NCBI GenBank assembly: GCA_017516745.1
Contig: JAFXBF010000019.1
Span: forward strand, 1-39,934
Origin: Clostridia bacterium
GTDB lineage: Bacteria > Bacillota > Clostridia > Oscillospirales > Acutalibacteraceae
Length of the DNA: 39,934 bases
Direction of reading: 5' to 3'
Made by a program: the position numbers and the translations under genes. Below the pieces are notes generated by a model that saw only the letters and a list, made by a program, of their open reading frames with translations, did no database searches and was not told the DNA's origin. Positions 15,884-25,267 of this stretch are shown here, piece by piece (positions within the stretch are counted from its first letter, which is position 1; the number at the start of each line of letters is the position of its first letter).

Positions 15884-16711
15884 ATGTATTCACGAATTTA
15901 TGTTGAAATTACGAATATATGCAATATGAACTGTTCGTTCTGCCACGGTCATTCCCGTGCGCCCCGAAGAATGAGCAGGGAGGAATTTTCCCTTGTGCTC
16001 CAAAAGGTGCAGGGGCTTACCCGTTATATCTATTTTCACCTTATGGGTGAGCCGCTGCTGCACCCCGATTTGCCGCTGTTTATAAAGCAGGCAAGCGAAC
16101 ACGGACTGCTGCCCGTTATCACCACTAACGGCACGCTTCTTGCAAAACGTAAGAACGAGATTATTGCTTCGGGTGTGCACAAGGTCAGCGTATCGCTTCA
16201 CAGCTTTGAGGGTAATGACCAAAAGGCACATGAAAAATATCTTGCAGAGGTTGCGGATTTTGCCCAAGCGGCATCGGCTTCGGGTATAATTGTGGTGTTG
16301 CGGCTGTGGAACAAAGGTGCGGACGATAAGCTCAACGGTGCTGTGCTCGATTTTCTGCGTTCACGCATTGACGGCGAATGGACACCCAACACCAAGGGCA
16401 TACGCATACACGATAAGCTCCACCTTGAATGGGGAGACCGCTTTGAGTGGCCCGACAAGGATGCACCCGTACAGGATAATGACGTTTTCTGCTACAGTCT
16501 GCGTGACCATTTCGGAATTCTGTGTGACGGCACGGTTGTACCCTGCTGCCTTGACAGCGATGGTGTGATTAACTTAGGCAATATTTTTGAAAATGATATT
16601 GAAAGTATACTTTCTTCACCACGTGCCCGAAAAATGAAAGAAGGCTTCGACTGCCGAAAAGCCGTCGAAGCCCTGTGTAAAAAATGCGGTTATGCGCAAA
16701 GGTTTAAATAG
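15884..16711 (+). CDS. Radical SAM protein with SPASM-like C-terminus
   Basis: 275 residues. The iron-sulfur motif CNMNCSFC (C13, C17, C20) is at the N-terminus, followed by HLMGEPLLHPDL and VITTNGTLL typical of the SAM barrel. The C-terminus carries cysteines in CYSLRDHFGILCDGTVVPCCLDSDG and LGNIFENDIESIL, the SPASM signature for extra clusters; CKKCGYA ends the protein. ATG 15884 is chosen although the RBS is weak; TTG 15869 would overlap the serpin. Substrate is unknown: no precursor peptide with an obvious leader is seen. It lies 4 bases after the serpin stop and is presumably co-transcribed with it. Confidence 0.88.
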   Translation: MYSRIYVEITNICNMNCSFCHGHSRAPRRMSREEFSLVLQKVQGLTRYIYFHLMGEPLLHPDLPLFIKQASEHGLLPVITTNGTLLAKRKNEIIASGVHKVSVSLHSFEGNDQKAHEKYLAEVADFAQAASASGIIVVLRLWNKGADDKLNGAVLDFLRSRIDGEWTPNTKGIRIHDKLHLEWGDRFEWPDKDAPVQDNDVFCYSLRDHFGILCDGTVVPCCLDSDGVINLGNIFENDIESILSSPRARKMKEGFDCRKAVEALCKKCGYAQRFK

Positions 16712-16714
16712 AAG

Positions 16715-16806
16715 AATGTAAAATGCAAAGTGCAAAATGCAAAATTTGAGGGTCGCTTCGCTCCGATTATATAATGGGTGTATGCGAACCCTCTCTTATT
16801 ATTTAT
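16715..16806. repeat. Short tandem motif plus imperfect palindrome (MITE/REP-like)
   Basis: AAATGCAAAGTGCAAAATGCAAAATT-type short direct repeats (16724-16746), then arms GAGGGT-CGC (16748-16756) and GCG-A-ACCCTC (16784-16793), then TTATTATT repeated three times to the end of the next gene. It separates two convergent genes and could fold in either transcript; the U-run is poor, so termination is uncertain. Confidence 0.45.
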
Positions 16807-18437
16807 TATTTATTATTTTCTTCTGTAATACTGCCCACATTTCTGCTATCGATTACATACGGTGCGTCAAAGCTGTTGTTTGTTATTTTTGCTTCACGCA
16901 GGTATTCAAGGTGCAGGCGGTGGCTGCCCTTGCGTGCACCCTCAAAGCGGTTACAATCAACAAGCAGGCTGCCGTGGACAAAGCCGTTAAAATCCTCATC
17001 CATAACCTTGGGTGTATAGCGTATTACGGGGGCACCCTCGCAGGTGATACCGTAATCACAGCCGATTACGAGGTTATTGCGGAAAATAACCTTTGTCGTG
17101 TAGCCCGACTCAAACCAGAAGTTGCAGTCATCCTCCAGCAAAAGTGCAGGCCCCCAGAGGTTTTCAAAGCGGTTGTTTTCGATTACAACCTCGCCTCTTG
17201 TTGTGCAGAGAATTCCTCTGCCGGCTGTCGGTCCGAAGTTGCAGTTTCGCACACACAAATCGGGCGTCCACGTTGCGTTTTCAACAACATCCTTGCCCAC
17301 GATAATTTCAGGCAGGTCACGGTCAAGGAAAAGCCGTATATCCGTGTCGTTGATTCTTTCGTAATCAACGACCTTTGTTTTGTCATAGGGCTGGAGGGTA
17401 TCCCACCTGATAAATTCAAGCTCATCACCCTTTTCAAACGCCTGAAAGCCCCACGATTCAGCGTGCATAAAGCGGACAAGCAGGCTGTTTTCGGCACCGT
17501 CTTTTTCAACAATACGCAGGTGTGTGCCGTGGACGTTGACATAGTCGTCGTGTGCACCTCTTGCAATACAGCCGTCAATCAAAAGCTTGCCTTTGCAGCC
17601 AGAAAACTGAAAGAAATCTGCAGTGCTTGCAACCGTTCTGCCCTCACCCGGTGTGAGGTCGCAGTTTATGAAGCTCACATTTTCGCAAAACTGCGAAACC
17701 ATACCGAGTCCGTGCATAAACTTTACACGAAGGTTTTCAAAAACAAGATTTTTGCAGCGCTGAAACAGACTGCCTGTCTGGTCACGGACAATGTTGCGTG
17801 TCTGAATTACACTGCCTGCAGGCAGATGTGCCTCTTTGTTCTTTAATGTAAGGCGGAGTGTGTTATTGCCTAAATCTTCGATTTTTTCGCTTTCAAGATT
17901 GTCCCTGCCGAAGTCGAAACATATTCTCTGCACGGGGTCAAAGTATTTTACGTGGCGGCGGTTACCGATGTAGCTGTCCTCCCAGTAGGGCTTGCCGTCA
18001 AGACCCGTTTCGCCCTGCCAGATAAGCTCGTTATTTTCAATGCGGTAAAGGTATTCGGGGTTGATTTTTACCGTGCACACACCGTTTTCGTTTGAAAGCA
18101 CGGTAAATTCCGCCATTGTCGGGCAGGCATAATCTATCGTGAGATTTTTAAGTGTTATATTCTCACAACCGTCAAACAGCAGAGGTGTCATTTTGCCGTG
18201 CACAAGCAGGGTTGCACCGTTGCCGTCAATTTCGATATTCTTTTTATTCTTTAAATATATTGCCGTTTTCCGTGTGCCGTCGGGGTTTTCGTGCTTTTTT
18301 GCGGTGTTTGAGCAGTAATAGCCCGTGAGCAAAAACGAATCGTCCTGCCTTACGTGGTAGGTTTTATTTTTTTCGAGCACAATTTTTGCTCCGTCATTCA
18401 CTTGAGAAAAAACATTGCTCAGCTCATTCATTGGCAA
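16806..18437 (-). CDS. GH110-like alpha-1,3-galactosidase, parallel beta-helix
   Basis: 543 residues, no signal peptide, so probably cytosolic. Repeated beta-helix rungs (NIEIDGNGATLLV, NITLKNLTIDY, NVSFINCDL, LLIDGCIARG, EVVIENNRFENLW, KVIFRNNLVIG) make a right-handed helix. TADFFQFSGCKGKLLIDGC with D274, and GAHDDYVNVHGTHLRI with D297 and D298, match the paired acidic residues and the DD.NVHG signature of GH110, which removes terminal alpha-1,3-galactose from blood-group-B-like or linear glycans. It is the last gene of a minus-strand operon; its start (ATG 18437 or 18431) lies within the end of the AI-2E-type gene. A related beta-helix sugar hydrolase remains possible. Confidence 0.78.
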   Translation of the reverse strand: MPMNELSNVFSQVNDGAKIVLEKNKTYHVRQDDSFLLTGYYCSNTAKKHENPDGTRKTAIYLKNKKNIEIDGNGATLLVHGKMTPLLFDGCENITLKNLTIDYACPTMAEFTVLSNENGVCTVKINPEYLYRIENNELIWQGETGLDGKPYWEDSYIGNRRHVKYFDPVQRICFDFGRDNLESEKIEDLGNNTLRLTLKNKEAHLPAGSVIQTRNIVRDQTGSLFQRCKNLVFENLRVKFMHGLGMVSQFCENVSFINCDLTPGEGRTVASTADFFQFSGCKGKLLIDGCIARGAHDDYVNVHGTHLRIVEKDGAENSLLVRFMHAESWGFQAFEKGDELEFIRWDTLQPYDKTKVVDYERINDTDIRLFLDRDLPEIIVGKDVVENATWTPDLCVRNCNFGPTAGRGILCTTRGEVVIENNRFENLWGPALLLEDDCNFWFESGYTTKVIFRNNLVIGCDYGITCEGAPVIRYTPKVMDEDFNGFVHGSLLVDCNRFEGARKGSHRLHLEYLREAKITNNSFDAPYVIDSRNVGSITEENNK

Positions 18438-19563
18438 TGACTTCCTCCTGCACCTCGGGCTGCGGCTGATTAAGGCTTTCTTTAATCAGTCGGTAAACAA
18501 CAGCCGCCATGGGCACGCCGATAAGCATACCGCCTATACCGAGCACACCGCCGCCTACAGTTACTGCGGCAAGCACCCAGAGCGCCGGCAGACCCATTGA
18601 CGAGCCGACAACCTTCGGGTAAATGAGGTTGCCCTCAAGCTGCTGAAGGACAATTATGAAAACAAGGAAAATGAGTGCCTTTACGGGGGACACCATAAGT
18701 ATGAGGAAAGCACCGACACCGGCACCGATAAGGCCGCCGACAATCGGGATAAGTGCGGTAAAGGCTATCAGCGCACCAACCATCGGAGCATAGGGCAGCC
18801 TGAAAATAAGCATACCTATCATACAAAGCGTGCCGAGAATTACCGCCTCGGTGCACTGACCGACGATAAAGCGGTGGAAGCAGTCATCCGCAACGGTAAC
18901 AACGTGCATAATTTTTCCGAGAAAACGTTCGGGAACCCATCGGTTCATAACACGCTTACACTGACCGCCCAGCTTATCCTTATCCGTAAGCAGGTACAGT
19001 GCAACAATGAAGCCGATAACAAATGCCATAATCCCTGTGAAAACGCTTGAAACAGCAGATACCGCAACGTTCATAACATCGCCGACACCCGAGAAAAGCG
19101 TTTCGGCAATGTCGCCTATCCTTGACTTCCAGTCGATTGAGGCAAGGCTTGCTATAAGCTCGTCGGAAACAAAGCTCAGTCCGTTGAGCTTTGCAACGAG
19201 CTTTTCAATTGCACCTGGCAGCTGTGCAACAAGCATTTCGATACAGTTGACAAGCTGAGGCACAATAAGCACGATTACGAGAGCGATAACACCGATAACC
19301 GTAAGAATGGCGCCCAGCAGAGAAACGGGACGGCGGCTTTTCACAACCGCCTTTTTACCCGATTTCGGAAAATAGTGGCGCTCGTAAAAGCTCATAAGAA
19401 TATTGATTATGTAAGCCATTACAAAGCCCGTAAAAACAGGTGCGGCGGCAGAAAAGCACTTGCCGATAAAGCCCGAAATATTGGGCCAGTAATGTATGCA
19501 CAAAAACAGCACAAACACGCTTACACATACTCTGAAGCAGGTTTTCCAATCAAACTTTTTCAT
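18424..19563 (-). CDS. AI-2E-family transporter (TqsA/PerM type)
   Basis: 379 residues with about eight membrane helices in the family's pattern: an N-terminal pair, a soluble central part (LVAQLPGAIEKLVAKLNGLSF), then helices ending with a conserved tail (QQLEGNLIYPKVVGSSMGLPALWVL, then GGGVLGIGGMLIGVPMAAVVY). The family includes exporters of autoinducer-2 and, in other bacteria, ion or lipid-linked substrates, so the cargo here is open. ATG 19563 follows AGGAAG; a longer frame exists but lacks conservation. The start overlaps the stop of the preceding glycosyltransferase by 4 bases. Confidence 0.88.
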   Translation of the reverse strand: MKKFDWKTCFRVCVSVFVLFLCIHYWPNISGFIGKCFSAAAPVFTGFVMAYIINILMSFYERHYFPKSGKKAVVKSRRPVSLLGAILTVIGVIALVIVLIVPQLVNCIEMLVAQLPGAIEKLVAKLNGLSFVSDELIASLASIDWKSRIGDIAETLFSGVGDVMNVAVSAVSSVFTGIMAFVIGFIVALYLLTDKDKLGGQCKRVMNRWVPERFLGKIMHVVTVADDCFHRFIVGQCTEAVILGTLCMIGMLIFRLPYAPMVGALIAFTALIPIVGGLIGAGVGAFLILMVSPVKALIFLVFIIVLQQLEGNLIYPKVVGSSMGLPALWVLAAVTVGGGVLGIGGMLIGVPMAAVVYRLIKESLNQPQPEVQEEVIANE

Positions 19564-20801
19564 TTCTTTACTTCCTTTGCTTCCTTTCTTTCCTTTAGTT
19601 TGATAATGACCTCTTCGCCGCCGTATTTTACCCACAGCGTGCAAAGATAAATGCCGACAATTGCAATTATAAGTCCGTCAGCACTTTTGAAGATATCTCT
19701 TACAAAAAGGTTATCGTCAAAAACCGTTACGCCCAGATACACCGCACAACGGCTCATCTGCAGCCACGCAATTGAAAAAAGCGAAGCCAGATAATCCGCC
19801 ACCGTCAGCCTTCCCCTCATACAAAGCAGGCAGAAGAATGCAGCCGCAAAGGCAAGAATCATATAATCCGTGCCGTTTTTGTAAATCCAGAAAACGGAAG
19901 CTATACAGGCAGGCACAAAAATGAATATTGAATCTACCCTTGCCCTCTTCTTTAAATAAAGATACAGCCCGAGCGTGTATACGCAGCCGATTGCAACATT
20001 CATCAGCAGAATGAGCGTTGAGTTGACACCGAAATACTTGAGGTTATTGAGCAGACCGAGGTACTGTGTGCTTGAAGCCGTACCGCTTTCAAGCGTATAT
20101 TTCAGCAGGTCAACAGGGTTTACGGAAATTACAAGGCTTGTTGCAAGCCAGCCTGCAATAACAATTCCTGCCGCAGTAAACAGCGTTTTAAAGCGCCTTT
20201 CAAACAGATAGACAAGGCAGATGATTGCCGCTATCTGCGGCTTCATCATTGCAAAGCCGAGGAGCACACCTGCAATATACGGGTGCTTTTTGCCGATTAA
20301 AAAGGCTGTCATCAGCATACAGCAGATTATTCCGCCTGCATTGCCGAAATGAAGCGAATACATAAAGCTGAAATGCACGGGAGGTACAAGCATCAGCACG
20401 GCAAGCTGTTTTTTTGATAAAACAGCCTTGTATTTGTTGTAAATTACAAGCAGCAATACCGCAACGGCAACAAAGTGCATAACGAATACATAAACGTATG
20501 CGGCCTCAAGCGGCAGAAAGCCTGCGTAAAACACGCTGCCGAAAACACAGCTCCACGGCACGGTTGAAAACGCCGCAGGAATGGCGCCAACACTTTCAAT
20601 AGCCGCAGGCTGACCGATAAGCAGATAAGGGTTTAAACCCTCAAGAGTGTATCGGCATATTCTCCAGTGTCCTCGGATATCGCCCTTTGTGTAGCCCTCC
20701 AGATAAACAAACAAAACCGCACACACAGCCGCACAAAGCAGCATAGCCGCAATGAGCAATACGGTACTTTTCTTTTCAAGGGTGTTCTTTTTCAATTTCA
20801 T
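19560..20801 (-). CDS. GT87-like (DUF2029) membrane glycosyltransferase
   Basis: About 413 residues with roughly ten membrane helices. Family features: an acidic/charged first loop (GDIRGHWRICRYTLEGLNPY), the conserved SLHFGNAGGIICCML segment, and GVLLGFAMMKPQIA, as in polyprenyl-phosphate-mannose or arabinofuranose using transferases. It would transfer a sugar from a lipid-phosphate donor on the outer face of the membrane. It lies 5-8 bases after the UbiA-type gene, which could make such a donor. Start is ATG 20801 or GTG 20804; a TTG slightly further in is also possible. Confidence 0.72.
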   Translation of the reverse strand: MKLKKNTLEKKSTVLLIAAMLLCAAVCAVLFVYLEGYTKGDIRGHWRICRYTLEGLNPYLLIGQPAAIESVGAIPAAFSTVPWSCVFGSVFYAGFLPLEAAYVYVFVMHFVAVAVLLLVIYNKYKAVLSKKQLAVLMLVPPVHFSFMYSLHFGNAGGIICCMLMTAFLIGKKHPYIAGVLLGFAMMKPQIAAIICLVYLFERRFKTLFTAAGIVIAGWLATSLVISVNPVDLLKYTLESGTASSTQYLGLLNNLKYFGVNSTLILLMNVAIGCVYTLGLYLYLKKRARVDSIFIFVPACIASVFWIYKNGTDYMILAFAAAFFCLLCMRGRLTVADYLASLFSIAWLQMSRCAVYLGVTVFDDNLFVRDIFKSADGLIIAIVGIYLCTLWVKYGGEEVIIKLKERKEAKEVKK

Positions 20802-20809
20802 CACCTTTA

Positions 20810-21745
20810 TTAAATGCTTATAATCTCATTGTTCATAATAAAGTGAAGCGCAGGTATATCAACGACCAACAGCACACAGGTAATTACGAAAAGCACAAGC
20901 AGATAAAGCACGAGTGTTTTTTCTTTAAACAGCTTTTCGGGCTTCTGTGCACTTGAATTCTCCTTGAAGGAAATGCTGAAATACAGGCAGAAAAGGCCGC
21001 AGATAAGCGGAATATCCACAATAAGCTCCGCACGGTATTTGACCATAAACACGCCGCAGAAGAAAACGGAAAGCAGAGCATAGAAGAAGGAAGAAATCAG
21101 CAGGGATTTTTCCGTGTAATACTTGAACGACTTTCTGTAGTCCGAGGCTATTGTTTTGTCGGCTATCATACGGTATTCGGAATAGCGCTTTGTCGCCATC
21201 AAGAAGGCACCTGCCATCCAGTAGCCGAAAACAATACTCACGGGCGGCATAAAGCTGCTTGTAACGGTAAACCAGCCTATGAGAAGGCGTATTGCGTTGT
21301 TAAGAGATTCGGAAAGCACGTCTATGTACGGGATTTCCTTTGTCCTGAAGGGCTTTACGTTATAGAGTATGCCCATAACCCACAGCCACAGCTCCATAAG
21401 AAAAACGAGCTTTGAAACAAACCACGCCGCAAGCAGACCTGCAACTGTGAAGATTGCGTATTCTATAATCACCCCTGTAAACTTCACGTTGCCCGAAACC
21501 ACGGGGCGTGATTTTTTGGTGGGGTGAAATTTGTCAAACTTTGCATCCAGCCACTCGTTTATGACATAGTTCGCCGAAGCGATAAACGAGGTTGCAACAA
21601 AGCTGAGAATTATATCCGTCAGCCTTTCAGAAACGGAAACGCCGTCAACAAGGAAGAAGGCAAAGACCATACCCGGAAAAATGAAAAGCTGTTTTATCCA
21701 GTGGTCAATTCTTGCAATTCTTATATAGTCTTTTATATTACTCAT
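20810..21745 (-). CDS. UbiA-family transferase, decaprenyl-phosphate phosphoribosyltransferase-like
   Basis: 311 residues, about nine membrane helices. The first acidic motif NYVINEWLDAKFDKFHP with TKKSRP, and the second region YIDVLSESLNNAIRLLIGW, are those of the branch that joins phosphoribose to polyprenyl phosphate (DPPR synthase, known from mycobacterial arabinogalactan synthesis) rather than of quinone or heme enzymes. It would give a lipid-linked pentose. It sits between ugd (15 bases away) and a GT87-like transferase that could use such a lipid donor. Confidence 0.78.
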   Translation of the reverse strand: MSNIKDYIRIARIDHWIKQLFIFPGMVFAFFLVDGVSVSERLTDIILSFVATSFIASANYVINEWLDAKFDKFHPTKKSRPVVSGNVKFTGVIIEYAIFTVAGLLAAWFVSKLVFLMELWLWVMGILYNVKPFRTKEIPYIDVLSESLNNAIRLLIGWFTVTSSFMPPVSIVFGYWMAGAFLMATKRYSEYRMIADKTIASDYRKSFKYYTEKSLLISSFFYALLSVFFCGVFMVKYRAELIVDIPLICGLFCLYFSISFKENSSAQKPEKLFKEKTLVLYLLVLFVITCVLLVVDIPALHFIMNNEIISI

Positions 21746-21760
21746 AAGCCCAAGCCTCTG

Positions 21761-22975
21761 TCAGTCTCTTCTGAACAAATCACGTGTATATACTTTTTTC
21801 GCACAGCAGTCAAGATGGCTGTCATAGCGGTTGGCAAGTATTGCATCGCTTTGTTCAACAAATTTTTCAAAATCGTTAACAACGGTACAGCCGTTGAAAA
21901 GTGAGCCCTCTTTGAGTGTCGGCTCGTAAATTATAACCTCTGCACCCTGGCTCTTTATATTTCGGATAACACCCTGCACGGACGACTCCCTGAAATTGTC
22001 GCTTCCGGCCTTCATCGTCAGCCTGTATACACCTATGACGGGCATTTCGGCATCGGGTGAAGAGGAATAGCCTGCCGTTTTGAGCACCTGACGGGCAATG
22101 AAGCTCTTTCGGGTCTTGTTCGCCTCGACAATGGCAGTTATCATATTTTCCGGTACGTCCTCATAATTGGCAAGCAGCTGCTTTGTGTCCTTTGGCAGGC
22201 AGTAACCGCCGTAGCCGAAGGAAGGGTTGTTGTAGTGGCTGCCTATTCTCGGGTCAAGGCAGACGCCCTCAATTATCTGACGGGTGTCAAGACCCTTGAT
22301 TTCCGAATAGGTGTCAAGCTCGTTGAAATAGCTTACCCTGAGTGCAAGGTAGGTGTTGGCAAAAAGCTTGACCGCCTCTGCCTCGGCAAAGCCCATAAAG
22401 AGGGTATCAATCTCGGGCTTGAGTGCCGCCTGCTGTAGAAGGCCTGCAAAGGTTTTTGCCGCAGAAAGCAAATTTTCGTCCTTCATATCCGTGCCGACGA
22501 TAATGCGGCTGGGGTAAAGGTTATCGTAAAGAGCCTTCGACTCACGAAGGAATTCGGGGCTGAAAAGAATATTCTTGCAGCCCGTTTTCTCCCTTATGCT
22601 TTGGGTAAAGCCCACGGGAATTGTGGATTTGATTACCGTTATGGCCTCGGGGTTTGCGGCAATGACCTGATTTATGACGCTTTCCACCGCAGAGGTATCA
22701 AAGTGATTGAGCTCATCGTCATAGTTTGTCGGTGCGGCAATGACAACGAGCTGAGCGTTTCTGTATGCCTCCTCCGCATCGAGCGTAGCCGTAAGCTTAA
22801 GGGGCTTTTCGGCGAAGAATTTTTCTATATACTCATCCTGAATAGGTGAGCGTCGGCTGTTAATCATCTCCACCCTTTCGGGTATGATATCAACAGCGGT
22901 TACTTCATTGTGCTGTGCCAGAAGCGTAGCAACGGACAGACCCACATAGCCTGTACCCGCAACAGCAATTTTCAT
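21761..22975 (-). CDS. ugd: UDP-glucose 6-dehydrogenase
   Basis: 404 residues. Rossmann motif GTGYVG (7-12) binds [12 protein letters not shown] and [23 protein letters not shown]-type segments are conserved, and the catalytic cysteine is C259 in GGYCLPKDT. It oxidises UDP-glucose to UDP-glucuronate, a precursor of acidic surface polysaccharides and of UDP-pentoses. ATG 22975 follows AGGAG; 15 extra residues in the longer frame have no family counterpart. It is the second gene of the minus-strand operon, 22 bases after murA. Confidence 0.92.
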   Translation of the reverse strand: MKIAVAGTGYVGLSVATLLAQHNEVTAVDIIPERVEMINSRRSPIQDEYIEKFFAEKPLKLTATLDAEEAYRNAQLVVIAAPTNYDDELNHFDTSAVESVINQVIAANPEAITVIKSTIPVGFTQSIREKTGCKNILFSPEFLRESKALYDNLYPSRIIVGTDMKDENLLSAAKTFAGLLQQAALKPEIDTLFMGFAEAEAVKLFANTYLALRVSYFNELDTYSEIKGLDTRQIIEGVCLDPRIGSHYNNPSFGYGGYCLPKDTKQLLANYEDVPENMITAIVEANKTRKSFIARQVLKTAGYSSSPDAEMPVIGVYRLTMKAGSDNFRESSVQGVIRNIKSQGAEVIIYEPTLKEGSLFNGCTVVNDFEKFVEQSDAILANRYDSHLDCCAKKVYTRDLFRRD

Positions 22976-22997
22976 TGCACAAATCTCCTTTTGCAAA

Positions 22998-24242
22998 TCA
23001 AATCTCCGATATTTCAACACCTAAGCCTCGGAGCTTTTCGATGATATTCACATAACCTCTCCGGGTCTGGTAGTAATTGTCTATTCTTGTTTCACCCTGA
23101 GCCCATACACCGAGGAAGGTAAGCGCCGCACCTGCACGCAAATCCGTTGCCCACACATCGGTGCCGCTTATCTTTTTACAGCCGTGGATAATGGCGCAAT
23201 TCTGGTAATTGACTATATCGAAGCCGAACTTTCTGAATTCGTCAACATACTGAAAGCGCTCCGTAAACCTTGTGTCGGTAATAATCGACTCACCTTCAAT
23301 CGTACAGGCAAGAGCTGCAAGCAAGGGCTGCATATCGGAATTGATGCCCGGATACGGCGAGGTAGCCATTGAAAAGGGCTTGAGGGTTTTGCCCTTTGCG
23401 GAAAGGTAAACGTTGCCGCCCCATTCGAAAATGTCTGCACCTATTTCTTTAAGCAGAGCAACATCCTCACGTATAAACCTTGTGTCAAAATCCTTTATCA
23501 CAATTTCGGAACGCATGAGCGTGGCCAGAATCATATAGGAAACAGCCTCGTGACTGTCTTTAAGCACGGTATATTCGCCGCCGTGAAGATTTTTAACACC
23601 GTTGATTTCGATATAACGGGTGCTGTAGGTTATATCCGCACCCATTGCGTTGAGGAAATCTATAAGGTCTATTACCTCGGGGCGTGTGTTTGCGTTGCGC
23701 ACGGTTGTTTTACCCTGAGCAAGGGCGGCAGCAATAATTGCACCCTCGCTGCCGCTTGTTGTGGCAATATGAAACAGCAAATCCGCACCCGAAAGCCTTT
23801 TTTCAGCCTGACCCGAAATGCAGTATTCCTCTTCAACTATATCCGCACCGAGCTTACGGAGTGTTTCAAGGTGGATGTCGTACTTTCTGTCGCCGAGATT
23901 GCAGCCGCCCGGCATAGGATTGCTGACCTTGCCCGTAAGAGTAAGGAGAAGCGGCAGAAGCAGCAGCGAATAGCGGATTTTCGATGCCTCTTCGGGCACC
24001 TCGCTCTTTATTTCATCACCCCGTGAAACTGTTACGGAGTGTCCGTTTATTTCAATATTGAAGCCGATTTTCCGAAGCACCTCCACCATAACCTTCAGGT
24101 CGTTGAGTTCAACGGGCATATTGTGAAGCGTTACGGGCTCACTGCAAAGGCAGGCACCGACAATAAGCGGCAAAGCGGCGTTTTTTGCACCGCTGAGCGT
24201 TACCTCGCCGAATATTTTATCTGTTCCTTTAATGTTAACCAT
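22998..24242 (-). CDS. murA: UDP-N-acetylglucosamine 1-carboxyvinyltransferase
   Basis: 414 residues. K20-N21 in [11 protein letters not shown] and the catalytic loop PGGCNLGDR with C114 are those of MurA, which adds enolpyruvate to UDP-GlcNAc in the first step of peptidoglycan synthesis. The cysteine predicts fosfomycin sensitivity. The arm after the loop ([14 protein letters not shown]) is slightly unlike the usual RPVDLH, so this may be a second MurA paralogue. ATG 24242 has AGGTGG upstream. It heads the minus-strand operon, divergent from a GT2 gene. Confidence 0.93.
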   Translation of the reverse strand: MVNIKGTDKIFGEVTLSGAKNAALPLIVGACLCSEPVTLHNMPVELNDLKVMVEVLRKIGFNIEINGHSVTVSRGDEIKSEVPEEASKIRYSLLLLPLLLTLTGKVSNPMPGGCNLGDRKYDIHLETLRKLGADIVEEEYCISGQAEKRLSGADLLFHIATTSGSEGAIIAAALAQGKTTVRNANTRPEVIDLIDFLNAMGADITYSTRYIEINGVKNLHGGEYTVLKDSHEAVSYMILATLMRSEIVIKDFDTRFIREDVALLKEIGADIFEWGGNVYLSAKGKTLKPFSMATSPYPGINSDMQPLLAALACTIEGESIITDTRFTERFQYVDEFRKFGFDIVNYQNCAIIHGCKKISGTDVWATDLRAGAALTFLGVWAQGETRIDNYYQTRRGYVNIIEKLRGLGVEISEI

Positions 24243-24266
24243 TTTCAGTCCACCTGTCATTTTGTC

Positions 24267-24295
24267 TTGTAAAACGGGACAATTTATGATATAAT
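24267..24295 (+). promoter_or_regulatory. Promoter of the GT2 gene in the divergent region
   Basis: TTGTAA (24267-24272) and TATAAT (24290-24295) are 17 bases apart, 30 bases ahead of ATG 24325. The minus-strand operon must use an overlapping promoter in the same 80 bases (TTGAAA is present on that strand), but no single -10 stands out. Confidence 0.6.
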
Positions 24296-24324
24296 GATAT
24301 ATATTTTTCAACGGGAGTGTTTAT

Positions 24325-25248
24325 ATGCTAACCAATGTCCGACCGAAGGTTTCGGTTGTAATACCGACCTACAGGCGCACGGTTGAATACATTTCACGGG
24401 CGGTAGACTCCGTTTTAAACCAGACCTACCCCAACGTGGAAATAATTGTAATTGATGACAGTACCTCTGCCTACGACAAACAGCACGAAACAAAAGCGTA
24501 CTTTGACAGCCTTGGCAGAGATAACGTAATATATCTGCAGAACGAAAAGAATCTTAACGGTGCTCTGACGAGAAACCGTGGAATAGAAGTGGCCTCTGGC
24601 GATTACATAACTTTTCTTGATGACGATGACGAATACCTGCCCGAAAAGATTGAAAAGCAGCTTGCTTTTATGCTGGAAAACGGCTGTGATGTCAGTTTTA
24701 CAGACCTTGCACTCTATTCGGCAGAAGGCACTATGGTCGATTACAGGGAGTACAATGCTATAGAACACTTTGACAACGACTATCTGTTACGCTACCACCT
24801 GACACGCCACCTTACGGGCACGCCGACGTTTATGTTCAAGGCGGAAAAGCTCAGAGAAATCGGCAGTTTTGACTCGGTTAAAGTCGGTCAGGAATTCCGC
24901 CTTATGCTCAAGGCTATTCTTGCGGGATTAAAAATAGCGTATATGCCGCAATGCCACGTAAAAGCCTACCGTCACCCCGACGGCGGTATTTCGGGCGGCG
25001 CAAACAAAATTGCCGGCGAGAAAGAGCTTTTCGCTTTCAAACAGCAGTTTTTCCCGAGGCTTTCAAAGGCAGAAAGGCGCTTTATCCGCTTCCGCTACCA
25101 CGCGGTGCTTGCGGCAGGCTATAAACGCACGGGAAAATACGGCAATATGCTTGCTGAGGCGGTAAAAACCGTACTCACCTCACCCGTTGACTTTATAAAA
25201 GAAGCGCTTAAAATTGTCAAAAAGCTTAAAACTCACAGCTCTGTTTAA
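24325..25248 (+). CDS. GT2-family glycosyltransferase
   Basis: 307 residues. GT-A fold nucleotide-sugar transferase: VSVVIPTYRR near the N-terminus, SVLNQTYPNVEIIVIDD, N.ALTRNRGIEVASGDYITFLDDDDEYLPEKIEKQ with the DxD metal motif, then a helical C-terminus without membrane segments. It probably extends a lipid-linked glycan on the cytosolic side; donor and acceptor unknown. The RBS is GGGAG. It is transcribed away from the murA operon but shares its theme, and its stop codon lies inside the terminator hairpin. Confidence 0.9.
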   Translation: MLTNVRPKVSVVIPTYRRTVEYISRAVDSVLNQTYPNVEIIVIDDSTSAYDKQHETKAYFDSLGRDNVIYLQNEKNLNGALTRNRGIEVASGDYITFLDDDDEYLPEKIEKQLAFMLENGCDVSFTDLALYSAEGTMVDYREYNAIEHFDNDYLLRYHLTRHLTGTPTFMFKAEKLREIGSFDSVKVGQEFRLMLKAILAGLKIAYMPQCHVKAYRHPDGGISGGANKIAGEKELFAFKQQFFPRLSKAERRFIRFRYHAVLAAGYKRTGKYGNMLAEAVKTVLTSPVDFIKEALKIVKKLKTHSSV

Positions 25249-25263
25249 CAGAGCTGTTTTTTT
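25235..25263. terminator. Terminator between convergent GT2 and sugar-transferase genes
   Basis: ACAGCTCTG (25235-25243) and CAGAGCTGT (25249-25257) with loop TTTAA, then seven T. The GT2 stop TAA is within the loop. Confidence 0.85.
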
Positions 25264-25267
25264 ACGC

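Noticed and set aside
16737-17846. 369-codon plus-strand frame
   Set aside because: Antisense to the GH110-like gene; Cys/Val-rich translation without motifs, typical of a shadow frame.
23550-24026. 158-codon plus-strand frame
   Set aside because: Antisense to murA with no RBS or recognisable domain.
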